From Pseudomonas brassicacearum (lineage in GTDB: Bacteria; Pseudomonadota; Gammaproteobacteria; Pseudomonadales; Pseudomonadaceae): DNA of 64,000 nucleotides. Both the position numbers and the translations under genes were made by a program. The DNA lies in contig NZ_MOBK01000001.1 in the NCBI RefSeq assembly GCF_003732265.1, forward strand, positions 1,054,001 to 1,118,000, written 5' to 3'. The notes below the pieces were generated by a model, which made no database searches, was not told the DNA's origin, and was given only the letters and a program-made list of their open reading frames with translations. Shown one piece after another: positions 17,063-25,412 of the stretch (position 1 is its first letter; the number at the start of each line of letters is the position of its first letter).

Positions 17063-18252
17063 TGTTCGATCATCGTTATGAAAAAGACGTCGCCATCACG
17101 GGCATCGGCCAATCGGAAGTCGGGCGACCCTCAAGCAAATCAGCAATGCGTTTGACCCTGGATGCCTGCCTGGAAGCGATTGCCGATGCAGGGCTGCAAC
17201 GCAGCGACATCGATGGCGTGGCTTGCTGGCCGGGAGATAACAACAATGGCGACCCGTTTTCGCCGGTCGGCCCCAGTGCGCTGAAGAGTGCCCTTGGGCT
17301 TAACGTCAACTGGTTCGGCGGCGGTTATGAAGGGCCCGGCCCACTGACCGGCGTAATTAATGGCGCCATGGCAATTGCGGCCGGCCTGTGCAAGCACGTA
17401 CTGGTGTTTCGCACCATCACCGAAGCGTCAGCCCGCATGACCAATAAACAAGCCGGCGCCCTGACCAACAAAACCCAAGGTCGCGACAGCAGCTACGCCT
17501 GGCAGTGGTTCACGCCATTCAATGTGCAATCAGGCATCAACCTCATGGCGTTGTATGCCCAGCGTCACTTCCATGAATACGGCACCCGCCCGGAGCAACT
17601 GGCACAAATAGCCCTGACCTGTCGCCAGAACGCCATGCGCAACCCCAAAGCGGTGTTTCGCACGCCGATGAGCATGGACGACTACATGGCATCGCGGATG
17701 ATTTCCACACCGCTGCGCATGTTCGACTGCGACGTGCATTGCGACGCATCGACCGCCATCGTCCTGTCGCGCCGGGATATCGCCCAGGATCAGCCGAACA
17801 AACCGATCCGAATTGAAGCCATGGGAGCTGCATTGAACCAGCCCTGGTCATGGGACCAGATCTCCCTGACCAAAATGGCCGCTTTCGATGTCGGCCAGAT
17901 GATGTGGGCACGCACCGATTACACTCCGCAGGATGTTGGCTCTGCGCAGTTGTATGACGGATTTTCGATTCTGACCATGATCTGGCTGGAAGCCCTCGGC
18001 CTGTGTCCCACCGGAGAAAGCGGAGCCTTCGTGGAGGGCGGCACTCGCATCGCATTGGACGGTAGCTTGCCAATCAATACCAATGGCGGACAGTTATCCG
18101 GTGGCCGGACACATGGACTTGGTTACGTGCATGAAGCCTGCTTGCAACTGTGGGGCCGTGCCGAAGGTCGGCAAACCCGAGAACACCAGGTCAGTACGGT
18201 GGCGGCAGGTGGCGGCCCCCTGGGGGGCAGCCTGCTGCTGGTACGCGAGTAA
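17062..18252 (+). CDS. ditF: Thiolase-fold / SCP-x-like protein, DitF-like
   Basis: 396 residues starting MFDHRYEKDV, with thiolase-superfamily segments VAITGIGQSEVGR, INGAMAIAAGLCKHVLVFRT, AQLYDGFSILTMIWLEALG and a C-terminal GGQLSGGRTHGLGYVHEA. The place of the catalytic Cys, after the VLVF strand, reads ITEASARMTN with no Cys. The usual GHPxG is replaced by GRTHG. That pattern fits the Ltp2-type aldolase branch rather than a true thiolase. It is encoded directly with the DUF35 subunit, and may split a beta-hydroxyacyl-CoA by retro-aldol cleavage. Symbol by order. Confidence 0.83.
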   Translation: MFDHRYEKDVAITGIGQSEVGRPSSKSAMRLTLDACLEAIADAGLQRSDIDGVACWPGDNNNGDPFSPVGPSALKSALGLNVNWFGGGYEGPGPLTGVINGAMAIAAGLCKHVLVFRTITEASARMTNKQAGALTNKTQGRDSSYAWQWFTPFNVQSGINLMALYAQRHFHEYGTRPEQLAQIALTCRQNAMRNPKAVFRTPMSMDDYMASRMISTPLRMFDCDVHCDASTAIVLSRRDIAQDQPNKPIRIEAMGAALNQPWSWDQISLTKMAAFDVGQMMWARTDYTPQDVGSAQLYDGFSILTMIWLEALGLCPTGESGAFVEGGTRIALDGSLPINTNGGQLSGGRTHGLGYVHEACLQLWGRAEGRQTREHQVSTVAAGGGPLGGSLLLVRE

Positions 18253-18261
18253 CGGGGTGAC

Positions 18262-19047
18262 TCAGTAGAGAACGCCGGCCACTTCGTTACAGAACTCGAT
18301 CAACGCCTTGCCCAGTTCGGCAAGGCCTTCTTCGTCCCGTTGGCCACGGAACATCACCGCTGAAACAGTGAAGTCAATGCTGTGGGTCGGCGAGTAGACC
18401 GGCGCTGCAATGGCGAGAATACCCCCCGAGAAATGTCCATCGTCAATGGACCAGCCTCGCTCGGCTGCTTGTCTCACTTCCTCGCGGTAAAGTTCCAGCG
18501 ACAAAGGCTGGGCCCAGCGAATGCTCTCGAAACTGCTCTGTACTTCCGGGTCGTCAAGGTCGATCTGAGTGGCGAACAAGCGCCCACTGGCGCCCATCAG
18601 AATCGGCAGGCGCTGACCTTCAGCCATGTCGATGCGCACATCAGTCGGGCTCGCGGCGGAACTGACAATGACGATGCGGTCAGGGCTCATTTTACGCCAA
18701 AGGGTGATGGTCACCCGCTGGCGCGCCGCCAGGTTCTGCAACAGAGGCTTGGCCATCTGGACCCGATGGCCCTGGGTGACCAATTGTTCCACCAGGCGTG
18801 CCAGCCCCAAGCCAACCGAGTAGCGCTTGGACATGGCGCTGAAGTCGACCACCTCCTCTTGCACCAGCGTGCGCAGGATGTTGAAACAGGTGCTGGGGTT
18901 GATCTTCAATTGCCGGGCGATGTCCACCGAACGTTCCGGCGTACCCACCTGGCTGAGGTAGCGCAGGATGCGAATGGCGTTGGAAACGGGCTTGACGAGT
19001 GTTGCGCCGGCCGCTTTTGAGGTGTCGTTGACGTCAGTGAGGTCCAT
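18262..19047 (-). CDS. ditR: IclR-family transcriptional regulator, DitR
   Basis: 261 residues from ATG 19047; a longer frame to 19134 is possible but has no better ribosome site. The N-terminal winged helix includes ERSVDIARQLKINPSTCFNILRTLVQEEVV, followed by the IclR effector domain. In P. abietaniphila, DitR is a published inducer-dependent activator of ditA3. Here the gene follows ditE at the end of the ditA3-B-C-D-E run and is tail-to-tail with ditF, 9 bases apart. It is the first candidate to bind the repeated 23-bp palindrome. Confidence 0.88.
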   Translation of the reverse strand: MDLTDVNDTSKAAGATLVKPVSNAIRILRYLSQVGTPERSVDIARQLKINPSTCFNILRTLVQEEVVDFSAMSKRYSVGLGLARLVEQLVTQGHRVQMAKPLLQNLAARQRVTITLWRKMSPDRIVIVSSAASPTDVRIDMAEGQRLPILMGASGRLFATQIDLDDPEVQSSFESIRWAQPLSLELYREEVRQAAERGWSIDDGHFSGGILAIAAPVYSPTHSIDFTVSAVMFRGQRDEEGLAELGKALIEFCNEVAGVLY

Positions 19048-19135
19048 GCCCGATCCAGTAACTTTAAAGTGCCGCCATTCTAGCCTGAGAATGAATGACG
19101 ACGTAAAAGTTTTATCTGGGAATGAATCGAACACT

Positions 19136-20722
19136 TTAGTCAGATAGTTTCACCAGCGGCTGGTAGATCAGCCGACGAGTTTGCAGGCCCTCGCGACGAA
19201 AACGCTCGATGAGACGCTCCTGATCATGGTCTGCCTGAGTTACCCGCATCTGCTGGCGCAAATACTCCAGCCAGGACTCGACGATAAAGCGCTCACTGTA
19301 AAGTTGCTCGTCCGCCATGTCGCGATAAAGGCGCCAGTTTTGCGCACCGTTACGCCGTCTTGACTTGCCGACTGCATACACCGCAGTCAGAAAGTCATCG
19401 CGGTTGGACTCCGTGACCTGGTAGACGATCTCAATGGATACCGGCCCATCTGAATAGGACACCGGACTGGCCAGCTGCAGTTTGTCGGTCAACTGCACCT
19501 CGGCAAAATCTGCCTCCTGGCCCAGTTCCACGTGACCGTTACGGGTCAGCGCAATACCAAGCAGTAACAAAACCGTCGAGAGCAACAAGCTCTGGCTCAA
19601 CCCGAGATATTGCGCCAGTGCCCCCCATATCGCCCCGCCGGCGGCCATCGAGCCCATCAAGACCAGCACATAGACCGACGCGACCCGTGCGCGTACCCAG
19701 TTGGCGGCATACGTTTGCACAACCGTGGAAATGGTCGCGTTGACCGCCATCCAGCCAAACCCCGCAAGTAACATCATCGCGCAAACCCCATAGCGATTAT
19801 GGGAAAGCGCAGCAGTGAGGGTCGCGAGGGCAAAGGCGATGGCGCCGCACACCAGCAGATACCGCATGCTCAAAATGCGATACAGACGCGGCAAGTTGAG
19901 TGCCGCCAACACTGCACCGGCACCCAGAAATGCCATGAGCAAGCCGTAACCACCGGCGTCCATGCCCAATTCCTGCTTGGCAACCAACGGCATCAATGCC
20001 CACAAGGCACTGGCGCTGCTGGTGAATACCAGCACCTGCTTCATGGCGCTGAACAATACCGCCGAATGACGGATGTAACGCAGACCACTGCGCATGCCTC
20101 CCGTCAGGGTTTCCGGCGGCAAACCCACGGCTGGTGGGTTCGGAACCAGGCGAAACAGGAAAAGCAGCACTGCGAACATGCACAACGCGATGACCAAAAA
20201 CACCGAAGTGGTGTTCCAGTAAGCAATCAACGCACCGGCCAGCGCCGGTCCCAAAGCCCGGGTCGCATTAATGGAAATGCCGTTCAACGACACGGCAGCC
20301 GGCACCTGGTCGCGGGAAAGTACACCGACCATGGTCACCATCCACGCCGACATTCCCAACGCACTGCCGGTGCCCAGGACAAAGGTGAACGCCAGCAACC
20401 CCCAGGTTTCCAGGTGCGCGCTGTACGCCAGCATGCACAGCACCAGCGCGGCGAAGAGCATCATGCACTGCGTGATAATGAGCCAACCGCGGCGGTCCAC
20501 CCGATCGGCAATCACGCCACCCGGGAAGGCAAACAGGAAGACCGGCAGAGTCACGGCGGTTTGCACCAGAGAGACCATTGCGGCAGACGTTGTCAATGTG
20601 GTCATGATCCATGCGGCAGCGACCGTCTGCATCCAGATCGCCATATTGACCACCGCCGCCGCCAGCCATAAGCCGCGGAACGCTTTATTGCGAAACGGCG
20701 CCCACGCCGACCCCTCGCTCAT
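19136..20722 (-). CDS. ditE: MFS transporter with C-terminal Dabb-like domain, DitE-like
   Basis: 528 residues; ATG 20722 lies five bases after GGGGAG (an ATG one codon earlier is nearly as good). About 12 membrane segments span residues 1-400 in the DHA3/EntS (MFS_3) pattern, with RVDRRG as the loop 2-3 motif. A soluble tail of about 120 residues follows, with VSIEIVYQVTESNRDDFL and FIVESWLEYLRQ, resembling an alpha-beta barrel (antibiotic-monooxygenase-like) domain. The dit permease was called DitE; whether it imports resin acids or exports products is open. Confidence 0.82.
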   Translation of the reverse strand: MSEGSAWAPFRNKAFRGLWLAAAVVNMAIWMQTVAAAWIMTTLTTSAAMVSLVQTAVTLPVFLFAFPGGVIADRVDRRGWLIITQCMMLFAALVLCMLAYSAHLETWGLLAFTFVLGTGSALGMSAWMVTMVGVLSRDQVPAAVSLNGISINATRALGPALAGALIAYWNTTSVFLVIALCMFAVLLFLFRLVPNPPAVGLPPETLTGGMRSGLRYIRHSAVLFSAMKQVLVFTSSASALWALMPLVAKQELGMDAGGYGLLMAFLGAGAVLAALNLPRLYRILSMRYLLVCGAIAFALATLTAALSHNRYGVCAMMLLAGFGWMAVNATISTVVQTYAANWVRARVASVYVLVLMGSMAAGGAIWGALAQYLGLSQSLLLSTVLLLLGIALTRNGHVELGQEADFAEVQLTDKLQLASPVSYSDGPVSIEIVYQVTESNRDDFLTAVYAVGKSRRRNGAQNWRLYRDMADEQLYSERFIVESWLEYLRQQMRVTQADHDQERLIERFRREGLQTRRLIYQPLVKLSD

Positions 20723-20760
20723 CATCACTCCCCAGCGCTCAAACCCATCAAAAATAGCGG

Positions 20761-21645
20761 TTAATTATCCAGCGGTAGGCCCAGTCGCCCGATCGCGCGC
20801 GCAGGGCTCAACCGACGTGGTGCAGCAATGGTATTGCGCAGTAGCCCGATGCCTTCAATGTGCGCCTCGACCCGGTCACCCGGCCGTAAAAAACGTCCGG
20901 TCTCCAGGCCCACACCGTGGGTGGAGCCGGTAAACACCAAGTCACCCGGGCGCAGACTGATGCGCGCATCCAGATAATTGAGCAGCTCATCCAGGGTAAA
21001 AATCATCTGCCGGGTATTGTCCTGCTGGCGCAGTTCATCGTTGACGCTCAGGCGCATCTCCAATGCTGGCTGCCCGGTGACACCCAATTCATCCGCCGTC
21101 ACGACCCAGGGACCTACCGGCGTTGCGCGGTCCATGGCTTTCTGGGTCAACAGGTCCAGGCGACCAATCTGTTTACCGGCATCCCGCGCACTGATGTCAT
21201 TGCCCACCGTGTACCCCAGCAAGCAATCACTGGCATGGGGTTCATCGAGCAACGGCCGGCCCACCACGGCGACCAGTTCGACCTCATAGTCGAGCTGGGT
21301 GGTCAGCGGCGAATAATCGATCTCGTCGTAAGCACCAACCAGCGCGGACTCAGGTTTGATGTAGGCCAGCGGGTGCGCCGGCGCATCGCTGCCCAGACGC
21401 TTGAGGTGGCTGAGGTAATTGAGGCCCACACCAAAAACCCGGCTGCCCGGCTCCAGCGGCGCCAGCAGGCGTGCAGCCGACAAGGGCAACCATTCGCCAG
21501 AAAGATCCAGGGCGTCTGGCGCAAGATCCGCGCCGAGTCCGGCCCACTGGGCGAATGGCGCATTAATCCGCCGCAGGCGATCCGTTTGCGCATCCAGCAA
21601 CGCCCAGAACGCCTGCCCGGCCACCTCGACCCGCGCCAGACGCAT
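20761..21645 (-). CDS. ditD: Fumarylacetoacetate hydrolase family protein, DitD-like
   Basis: 294 residues from MRLARVEVAG; ATG 21645 follows the ditC stop by one base, so the two are coupled. The FAH core has LDYEVELVAVVGR with acidic metal ligands, GYTVGNDISARD and FTGSTHGVGLETG. Its place directly behind the extradiol dioxygenase makes it the best candidate to hydrolyse or isomerise the meta-cleavage product. Symbol by order. Confidence 0.87.
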   Translation of the reverse strand: MRLARVEVAGQAFWALLDAQTDRLRRINAPFAQWAGLGADLAPDALDLSGEWLPLSAARLLAPLEPGSRVFGVGLNYLSHLKRLGSDAPAHPLAYIKPESALVGAYDEIDYSPLTTQLDYEVELVAVVGRPLLDEPHASDCLLGYTVGNDISARDAGKQIGRLDLLTQKAMDRATPVGPWVVTADELGVTGQPALEMRLSVNDELRQQDNTRQMIFTLDELLNYLDARISLRPGDLVFTGSTHGVGLETGRFLRPGDRVEAHIEGIGLLRNTIAAPRRLSPARAIGRLGLPLDN

Positions 21646-21646
21646 G

Positions 21647-22597
21647 TCAGCGCTTGGCCAGGTAGATTGGCAGGTACTCGGCGTCGAGCACTTCTTCCGG
21701 TGTCTTGACGCTGGCACCGAGAATCGGACCGACCATTTCGTGGCCCCACAGACTGAGTTTTTCCGGGTTCAACTCATAGGGGTCGCCTTGCCATGGCTCG
21801 ATTTCCGCAATGGTCTCGAAGGCAAAGCCGGACGGATTGAAGTGATAGAACGACAGGTGCGGGTCCTGGGCGTGTTGGCCCAGGGTCATCATCATCGGCA
21901 GTTCGCGCTGACGCACGATGTCGTAGGTTTCACCGACGTCGCGCACATTGCGCACAAACAGCCCGACATGCTGCACGCCCATGCGTCCTGGACCGTGGCC
22001 GTAAGCAATGTCATGACTGGTGTGATGGTTGAGTTTCGAACGGAAGAAACCGGTGCGCCCTTTACCCGCGCCAGCGCCATACCAGCTGAAACCCATGACG
22101 TTGAGCAGGAAATCTTCCAGTTCAGGTGTGTAGTCCGGTGTAATCAGCACCACATGGCCCGCACCGCGTTCGTCGGCCAGGAAACCGCTGTGTGGACGCC
22201 CTGGCTGGAATGAGCGCGGCAGCCATTTTTGCCCGTAAAAAAGTTCGTGCTGATAGCCCACAGGGTCGCGGAAGCGCACTAACTCGCGCACGCCACGCTT
22301 TTCGCACAATTGAGCATCGCCACGGGTGTATTCGACATTGGCTGCCGCCAGCTTCTTGATGCCAGCTTCGAACGCCATGCGCCCTACGGCTTCCCAGCCG
22401 ATGTAGGCAATCCGGTCGACCTTGCCTGGATGGAACGCAAAGCGATGACGGCGATCGTCGATTTTGAAGTACAGCGACTCTGGGTCACTCTCGGGGTTTT
22501 TGCCGATACCAAAGCCCATCACCTGTGGGCCGTACTCACGCCACGCTTCGAGATTGGGGGTTTCGAAGCCCATGTAACCGATACCGATGATGTCCAC
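21647..22597 (-). CDS. ditC: Extradiol ring-cleavage dioxygenase, DitC
   Basis: 316 residues if the GTG at 22597 is used; it lies six bases after AAGGTG. A GTG at 22606 gives three more residues but has no ribosome site. It is a type I (VOC) two-domain extradiol enzyme. Counting from VDIIGIGYMG, the Fe(II) ligands fall at His148 (AGHVVLI), His210 (GVQHVGLFV) and Glu261 (FAFETIAE), the same spacing as BphC. It cleaves the catechol-like diol formed by DitA and DitB. The stop is one base from ditD. Confidence 0.93.
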   Translation of the reverse strand: MDIIGIGYMGFETPNLEAWREYGPQVMGFGIGKNPESDPESLYFKIDDRRHRFAFHPGKVDRIAYIGWEAVGRMAFEAGIKKLAAANVEYTRGDAQLCEKRGVRELVRFRDPVGYQHELFYGQKWLPRSFQPGRPHSGFLADERGAGHVVLITPDYTPELEDFLLNVMGFSWYGAGAGKGRTGFFRSKLNHHTSHDIAYGHGPGRMGVQHVGLFVRNVRDVGETYDIVRQRELPMMMTLGQHAQDPHLSFYHFNPSGFAFETIAEIEPWQGDPYELNPEKLSLWGHEMVGPILGASVKTPEEVLDAEYLPIYLAKR

Positions 22598-22663
22598 GTT
22601 ATTCACCTTGTTATTGTTCGAGATGAAACGGTGCCGCTGGCACCTGCCCTGGCGTCGCGTGTG

Positions 22664-23422
22664 TCAGATCGCCAGTAACCCGCCGTCGATGACGAAGTCC
22701 GAACCGGTAATGAACGAAGCCTCATCGGAGGCGACAAATACCGCCATTGCCACCACTTCCTCAGGTTCGCCAGGACGGTCCATCAAGACGCCATCCAATA
22801 GCATGGCGCGCATCTTCGGGTCCTCCAGAAACGGCCGGGTGCCGGGTGTGGCGACAAAGCCCGGGCTCAGGCTGACCGCACGAATGCCGAACGGCGCGCC
22901 TTCCACCGCCAACTGGCGAGTGAAGGACACCACAGCGCCTTTGGCCGCCGAATGTGCCGAGATACCGGCGACTTTCGAGCCGCCCCAGGCCGCCGTGGAC
23001 GACACGTTGATGATCACCCCGCGCTGTTCGGCCAAGTGGTGCCAGGCATACTTGGTGGTATAGAACAGCAGATCGATTTCGTTGCGCATGGTGTACTGCC
23101 AATCTTCGATCGACAGCTCACTGACCAGCCCGAAACGTGCGGCGGAAGCGTTGTTGTAGAGGACGTCGATGCGCCCATGCTCAGCGACGGCGGCATCGAT
23201 CCAGGCCTTGGCCTGCTCGTGATCGCCCAGGTCTACAGGGGCCGAGCCATACAGGGTAAACCCCTCGGCCCGCATCAAGGCTGCCGTCTCTTCGTGGCCT
23301 TCAGCGAAAACGTCGCACCCGACCACAATCGCCCCTTCGCGGGCAAAGCGCAGCGCCGCCGCACGGCCCTGACCACCGCCGGTTCCGGTAATCAACGCGA
23401 CTTTGTTCTGTAAACGTCCCAT
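22664..23422 (-). CDS. ditB: Short-chain dehydrogenase, cis-diol dehydrogenase candidate, DitB-like
   Basis: 252 residues from MGRLQNKVAL (GAGGA seven bases upstream). The cofactor motif is TGTGGGQG and LYNNAS follows. The active-site stretch reads ISAHSAAKGAV, so the usual Tyr of YxxxK is His while the Lys remains. Between ditA3 and ditC it is expected to rearomatise the dihydrodiol to a diol with NAD. The Tyr-to-His change is odd and is raised as a finding. Symbol by order. Confidence 0.83.
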   Translation of the reverse strand: MGRLQNKVALITGTGGGQGRAAALRFAREGAIVVGCDVFAEGHEETAALMRAEGFTLYGSAPVDLGDHEQAKAWIDAAVAEHGRIDVLYNNASAARFGLVSELSIEDWQYTMRNEIDLLFYTTKYAWHHLAEQRGVIINVSSTAAWGGSKVAGISAHSAAKGAVVSFTRQLAVEGAPFGIRAVSLSPGFVATPGTRPFLEDPKMRAMLLDGVLMDRPGEPEEVVAMAVFVASDEASFITGSDFVIDGGLLAI

Positions 23423-23473
23423 CAGCACATCCTCACCTCAGTGGTTATCACGTTGCGAGCGAGACTCGCGCCA

Positions 23474-23710
23474 TCAAACGGCTTCGTCTTCAGAGGTGAT
23501 GGGTTCAAGCCAAATGGCCTCCGCGGGACAGGCGGCAGCGCCTTCACGGGCTTCTTCCTCCAGTTCCGGCGGAACACGGGCATCGTCCATGTACACAAGG
23601 CCATCGGCATCAAGTTTGTACAGGCTTGGGCAAATCGCGGCACACAAGCCATAACCACAGCAGCGGCTACGGTCCGCCACGGCTTTGAATTGCGCTTTTT
23701 CTGAACTCAT
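23474..23710 (-). CDS. ditA3: Ferredoxin of the DitA dioxygenase, [3Fe-4S]/[4Fe-4S] type, DitA3
   Basis: 78 residues from ATG 23710 with AAGGAG upstream. The cluster motif is RCCGYGLCAAICP with a remote ACP (Cys61). Against the canonical C-x2-C-x2-C-x3-CP, the second ligand is Tyr20 (Cys17, Tyr20, Cys23, Cys27), which favours a [3Fe-4S] cluster or a rearranged [4Fe-4S] using Cys18. It lies 8.8 kb from ditA1, matching the published separation in P. abietaniphila. It should pass electrons to DitA1A2, and starts the ditA3-B-C-D-E-R run. Confidence 0.92.
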   Translation of the reverse strand: MSSEKAQFKAVADRSRCCGYGLCAAICPSLYKLDADGLVYMDDARVPPELEEEAREGAAACPAEAIWLEPITSEDEAV

Positions 23711-23748
23711 CTTTTTCTCCTTATCAGGCTCAGCTTTAAGCAAATTAT

Positions 23749-23771
23749 GAACACTATTTTATTTTATGTGC
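23749..23771. promoter_or_regulatory. Candidate dit regulon operator (upstream of ditA3)
   Basis: GAACA-N13-TGTGC flanked by T and A, 39 bases before the ditA3 start. DitR is known to activate ditA3 in P. abietaniphila, so this copy is the most direct link between the element and a regulator. Confidence 0.55.
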
Positions 23772-23816
23772 AATTAATTTTTAACGCGGATATGCTGGTA
23801 ATCGCCGCTGAACAAC

Positions 23817-23906
23817 TGTGGGAGCGAGCTTGCTCGCGATAGCGGTCTGGCAGGCGACATTCAGGTTGAATGTCCCGGCCACGTCACGAGAAAGCCCGCT
23901 CCCGCA
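23817..23906. repeat. REPIN (paired inverted REP elements)
   Basis: TGTGGGAGCGAGCTTGCTCG at 23817 and an inverted mate ending AAGCCCGCTCCCGCA at 23906 enclose about 50 bases. An inner ACATTCAGGTTGAATGT hairpin sits between them. This is the typical doublet of fluorescent pseudomonads. It lies in the 413-base divergent gap between ditA3 (start 23710) and the MFS gene (start 24124). Apart from this, the ditA3 operator element and an AT-rich stretch near 24000-24045, I see nothing in that gap. Confidence 0.85.
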
Positions 23907-24123
23907 ATGTTGAACATGAACAGCTCCAGATTGATTCAAAGGCGAATGCAACGCAGGAAATTCGTTTGTCTTTGAGTCAGATAGCTGTGCTGGACAAAGC
24001 GGAATTTCTGATTTTATTCTGAATAAAAAAACAAGATTCTGTTCAAAGAATCTGCTCATGATGGTCCGAATCACCATCCGTAGCAGTGCTTGGCTCAACA
24101 AAACCAATAAGGAAGCCAACCCT

Positions 24124-25386
24124 ATGCACCCGTCTAAAAACGAAGCGGCGATTGATCTTCACGAATTCCGCCAGAGCTGGAGAATCCTGATTTTGGCGGT
24201 TGCCGGTGTTGCCATCAGCATCAACGCTGCCCTGCTCTATGGTTTCGGCACCCTGGTCGTGCCACTGGGCGATGCGTTTGGCTGGAGCAAGAGCGAGCTA
24301 CAGGCATGCATTACCTTTTTGTTTGGTGGTGCGGTCGTGTCGTTGCAGTTGGTGGGTTGGTTCAACCTGCGCTACGGCATTAAACGCGTCACGGTCATTT
24401 CCCTGCTGTTGCTGTCCCTCGGCTACCTGGCGACCACTCAACTGACCCATTCGATCTGGTCGATGTACATCGCCTTTGCGCTGCTGCCCATCGTGGGCAT
24501 GGGCGCCCTGGCGGTCACCTGGACCCAACTGATCAGCCTGTGGTTCGACCGCAACCGTGGCCTGGCGCTGGCCATCGGTCTGTCCGGTACCGGCGTCACC
24601 GCGGCAACCATTCCCCGCCTGATGGCGTGGGGCATTGAGCAATGGGACTGGCGCGCAGCCTTCGTGATTCTCGCGCTGCTCAACCTGTTGGTGCTGCTGC
24701 CGCTGATTCTGCTGTGGTTCAAGCTACCTGCTGCGGTGGCTAACCGTAGTGACGCCAGTGCGCTGGAGCAATTACCCGGCATGGGTTTTCGTGAAGGCAT
24801 GGGCTCGCTGAAATTCTGGACCTGCAACCTGGCGCTGGGCCTGGTGATTTCTTCGATTGTCGGCATGGTCACCAGTACGGTGCCCATGCTGCAAGCCAGG
24901 GGATTGTCGGCTGGATCGGCCGCCACCATCTTCAGCGGTTTTGGTATTTCGCTGATCTTCGGCCGCCTGTTGATCGGCTACCTGATCGACCGCTTGTGGC
25001 CACCGGCGGTAGCTGCTCTCAGCCTGGTGCTGCCCGCCATTGGCTGTTTCATCTACCTGAGCCCGACCACTGAATTCGCGCCCTTGCTGTTGGCGGCGGT
25101 GTTGGTCGGTTTTGGTGCCGGGGCAGAATTCGATATTGCCGCGTTCCTGATTGCCCGCTACTTCGGTTTGCGCGAGTACGGCCGTCTGTTTGGCGTCCAT
25201 CAGGGTTTGAACACCGTGGCCTCGGCCCTGGCACCGCTGCTCTTCGCCTACCTGCTGGCACGCACCGGTTCATACACGGCGATGCTGGTGTACAGCGCCG
25301 CCTGCTGCCTGATCGGCCCTCTGCTGTTACTGACCCTGGGCCGCGTGCCGCGCTTCAACGCACAAACTGTTTCCAGCCAATCCTGA
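24124..25386 (+). CDS. MFS transporter (oxalate/formate antiporter-like)
   Basis: 420 residues from MHPSKNEAAI; ATG 24124 follows AAGGAAG by nine bases, so the longer frame from 24058 is not used. Twelve membrane segments are visible, with a long charged loop near residue 210. It is close in layout to the second MFS at 28339-29640 (shared GWSK/GDLQA, LLYGFGTLV and GAGAEFDIAAFLIARYFGLREY-type segments). It is probably an inner-membrane carrier for a pathway acid. It heads a plus-strand run with ferredoxin, reductase and SDR. Confidence 0.87.
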   Translation: MHPSKNEAAIDLHEFRQSWRILILAVAGVAISINAALLYGFGTLVVPLGDAFGWSKSELQACITFLFGGAVVSLQLVGWFNLRYGIKRVTVISLLLLSLGYLATTQLTHSIWSMYIAFALLPIVGMGALAVTWTQLISLWFDRNRGLALAIGLSGTGVTAATIPRLMAWGIEQWDWRAAFVILALLNLLVLLPLILLWFKLPAAVANRSDASALEQLPGMGFREGMGSLKFWTCNLALGLVISSIVGMVTSTVPMLQARGLSAGSAATIFSGFGISLIFGRLLIGYLIDRLWPPAVAALSLVLPAIGCFIYLSPTTEFAPLLLAAVLVGFGAGAEFDIAAFLIARYFGLREYGRLFGVHQGLNTVASALAPLLFAYLLARTGSYTAMLVYSAACCLIGPLLLLTLGRVPRFNAQTVSSQS

Positions 25387-25412
25387 GCCCCCAACAAGAA
25401 TCGGAGCAGAAC

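Noticed and set aside
19129..19151. GAACA followed 13 bases later by GTTTC near the ditE end
   Set aside because: The right half does not match TGTnC, and it overlaps the 3' end of ditE rather than lying in a promoter.
23817..23906. CRISPR repeat or insertion-sequence end
   Set aside because: The inverted pair is a single REP doublet; there is no spacer array, transposase or target-site duplication.
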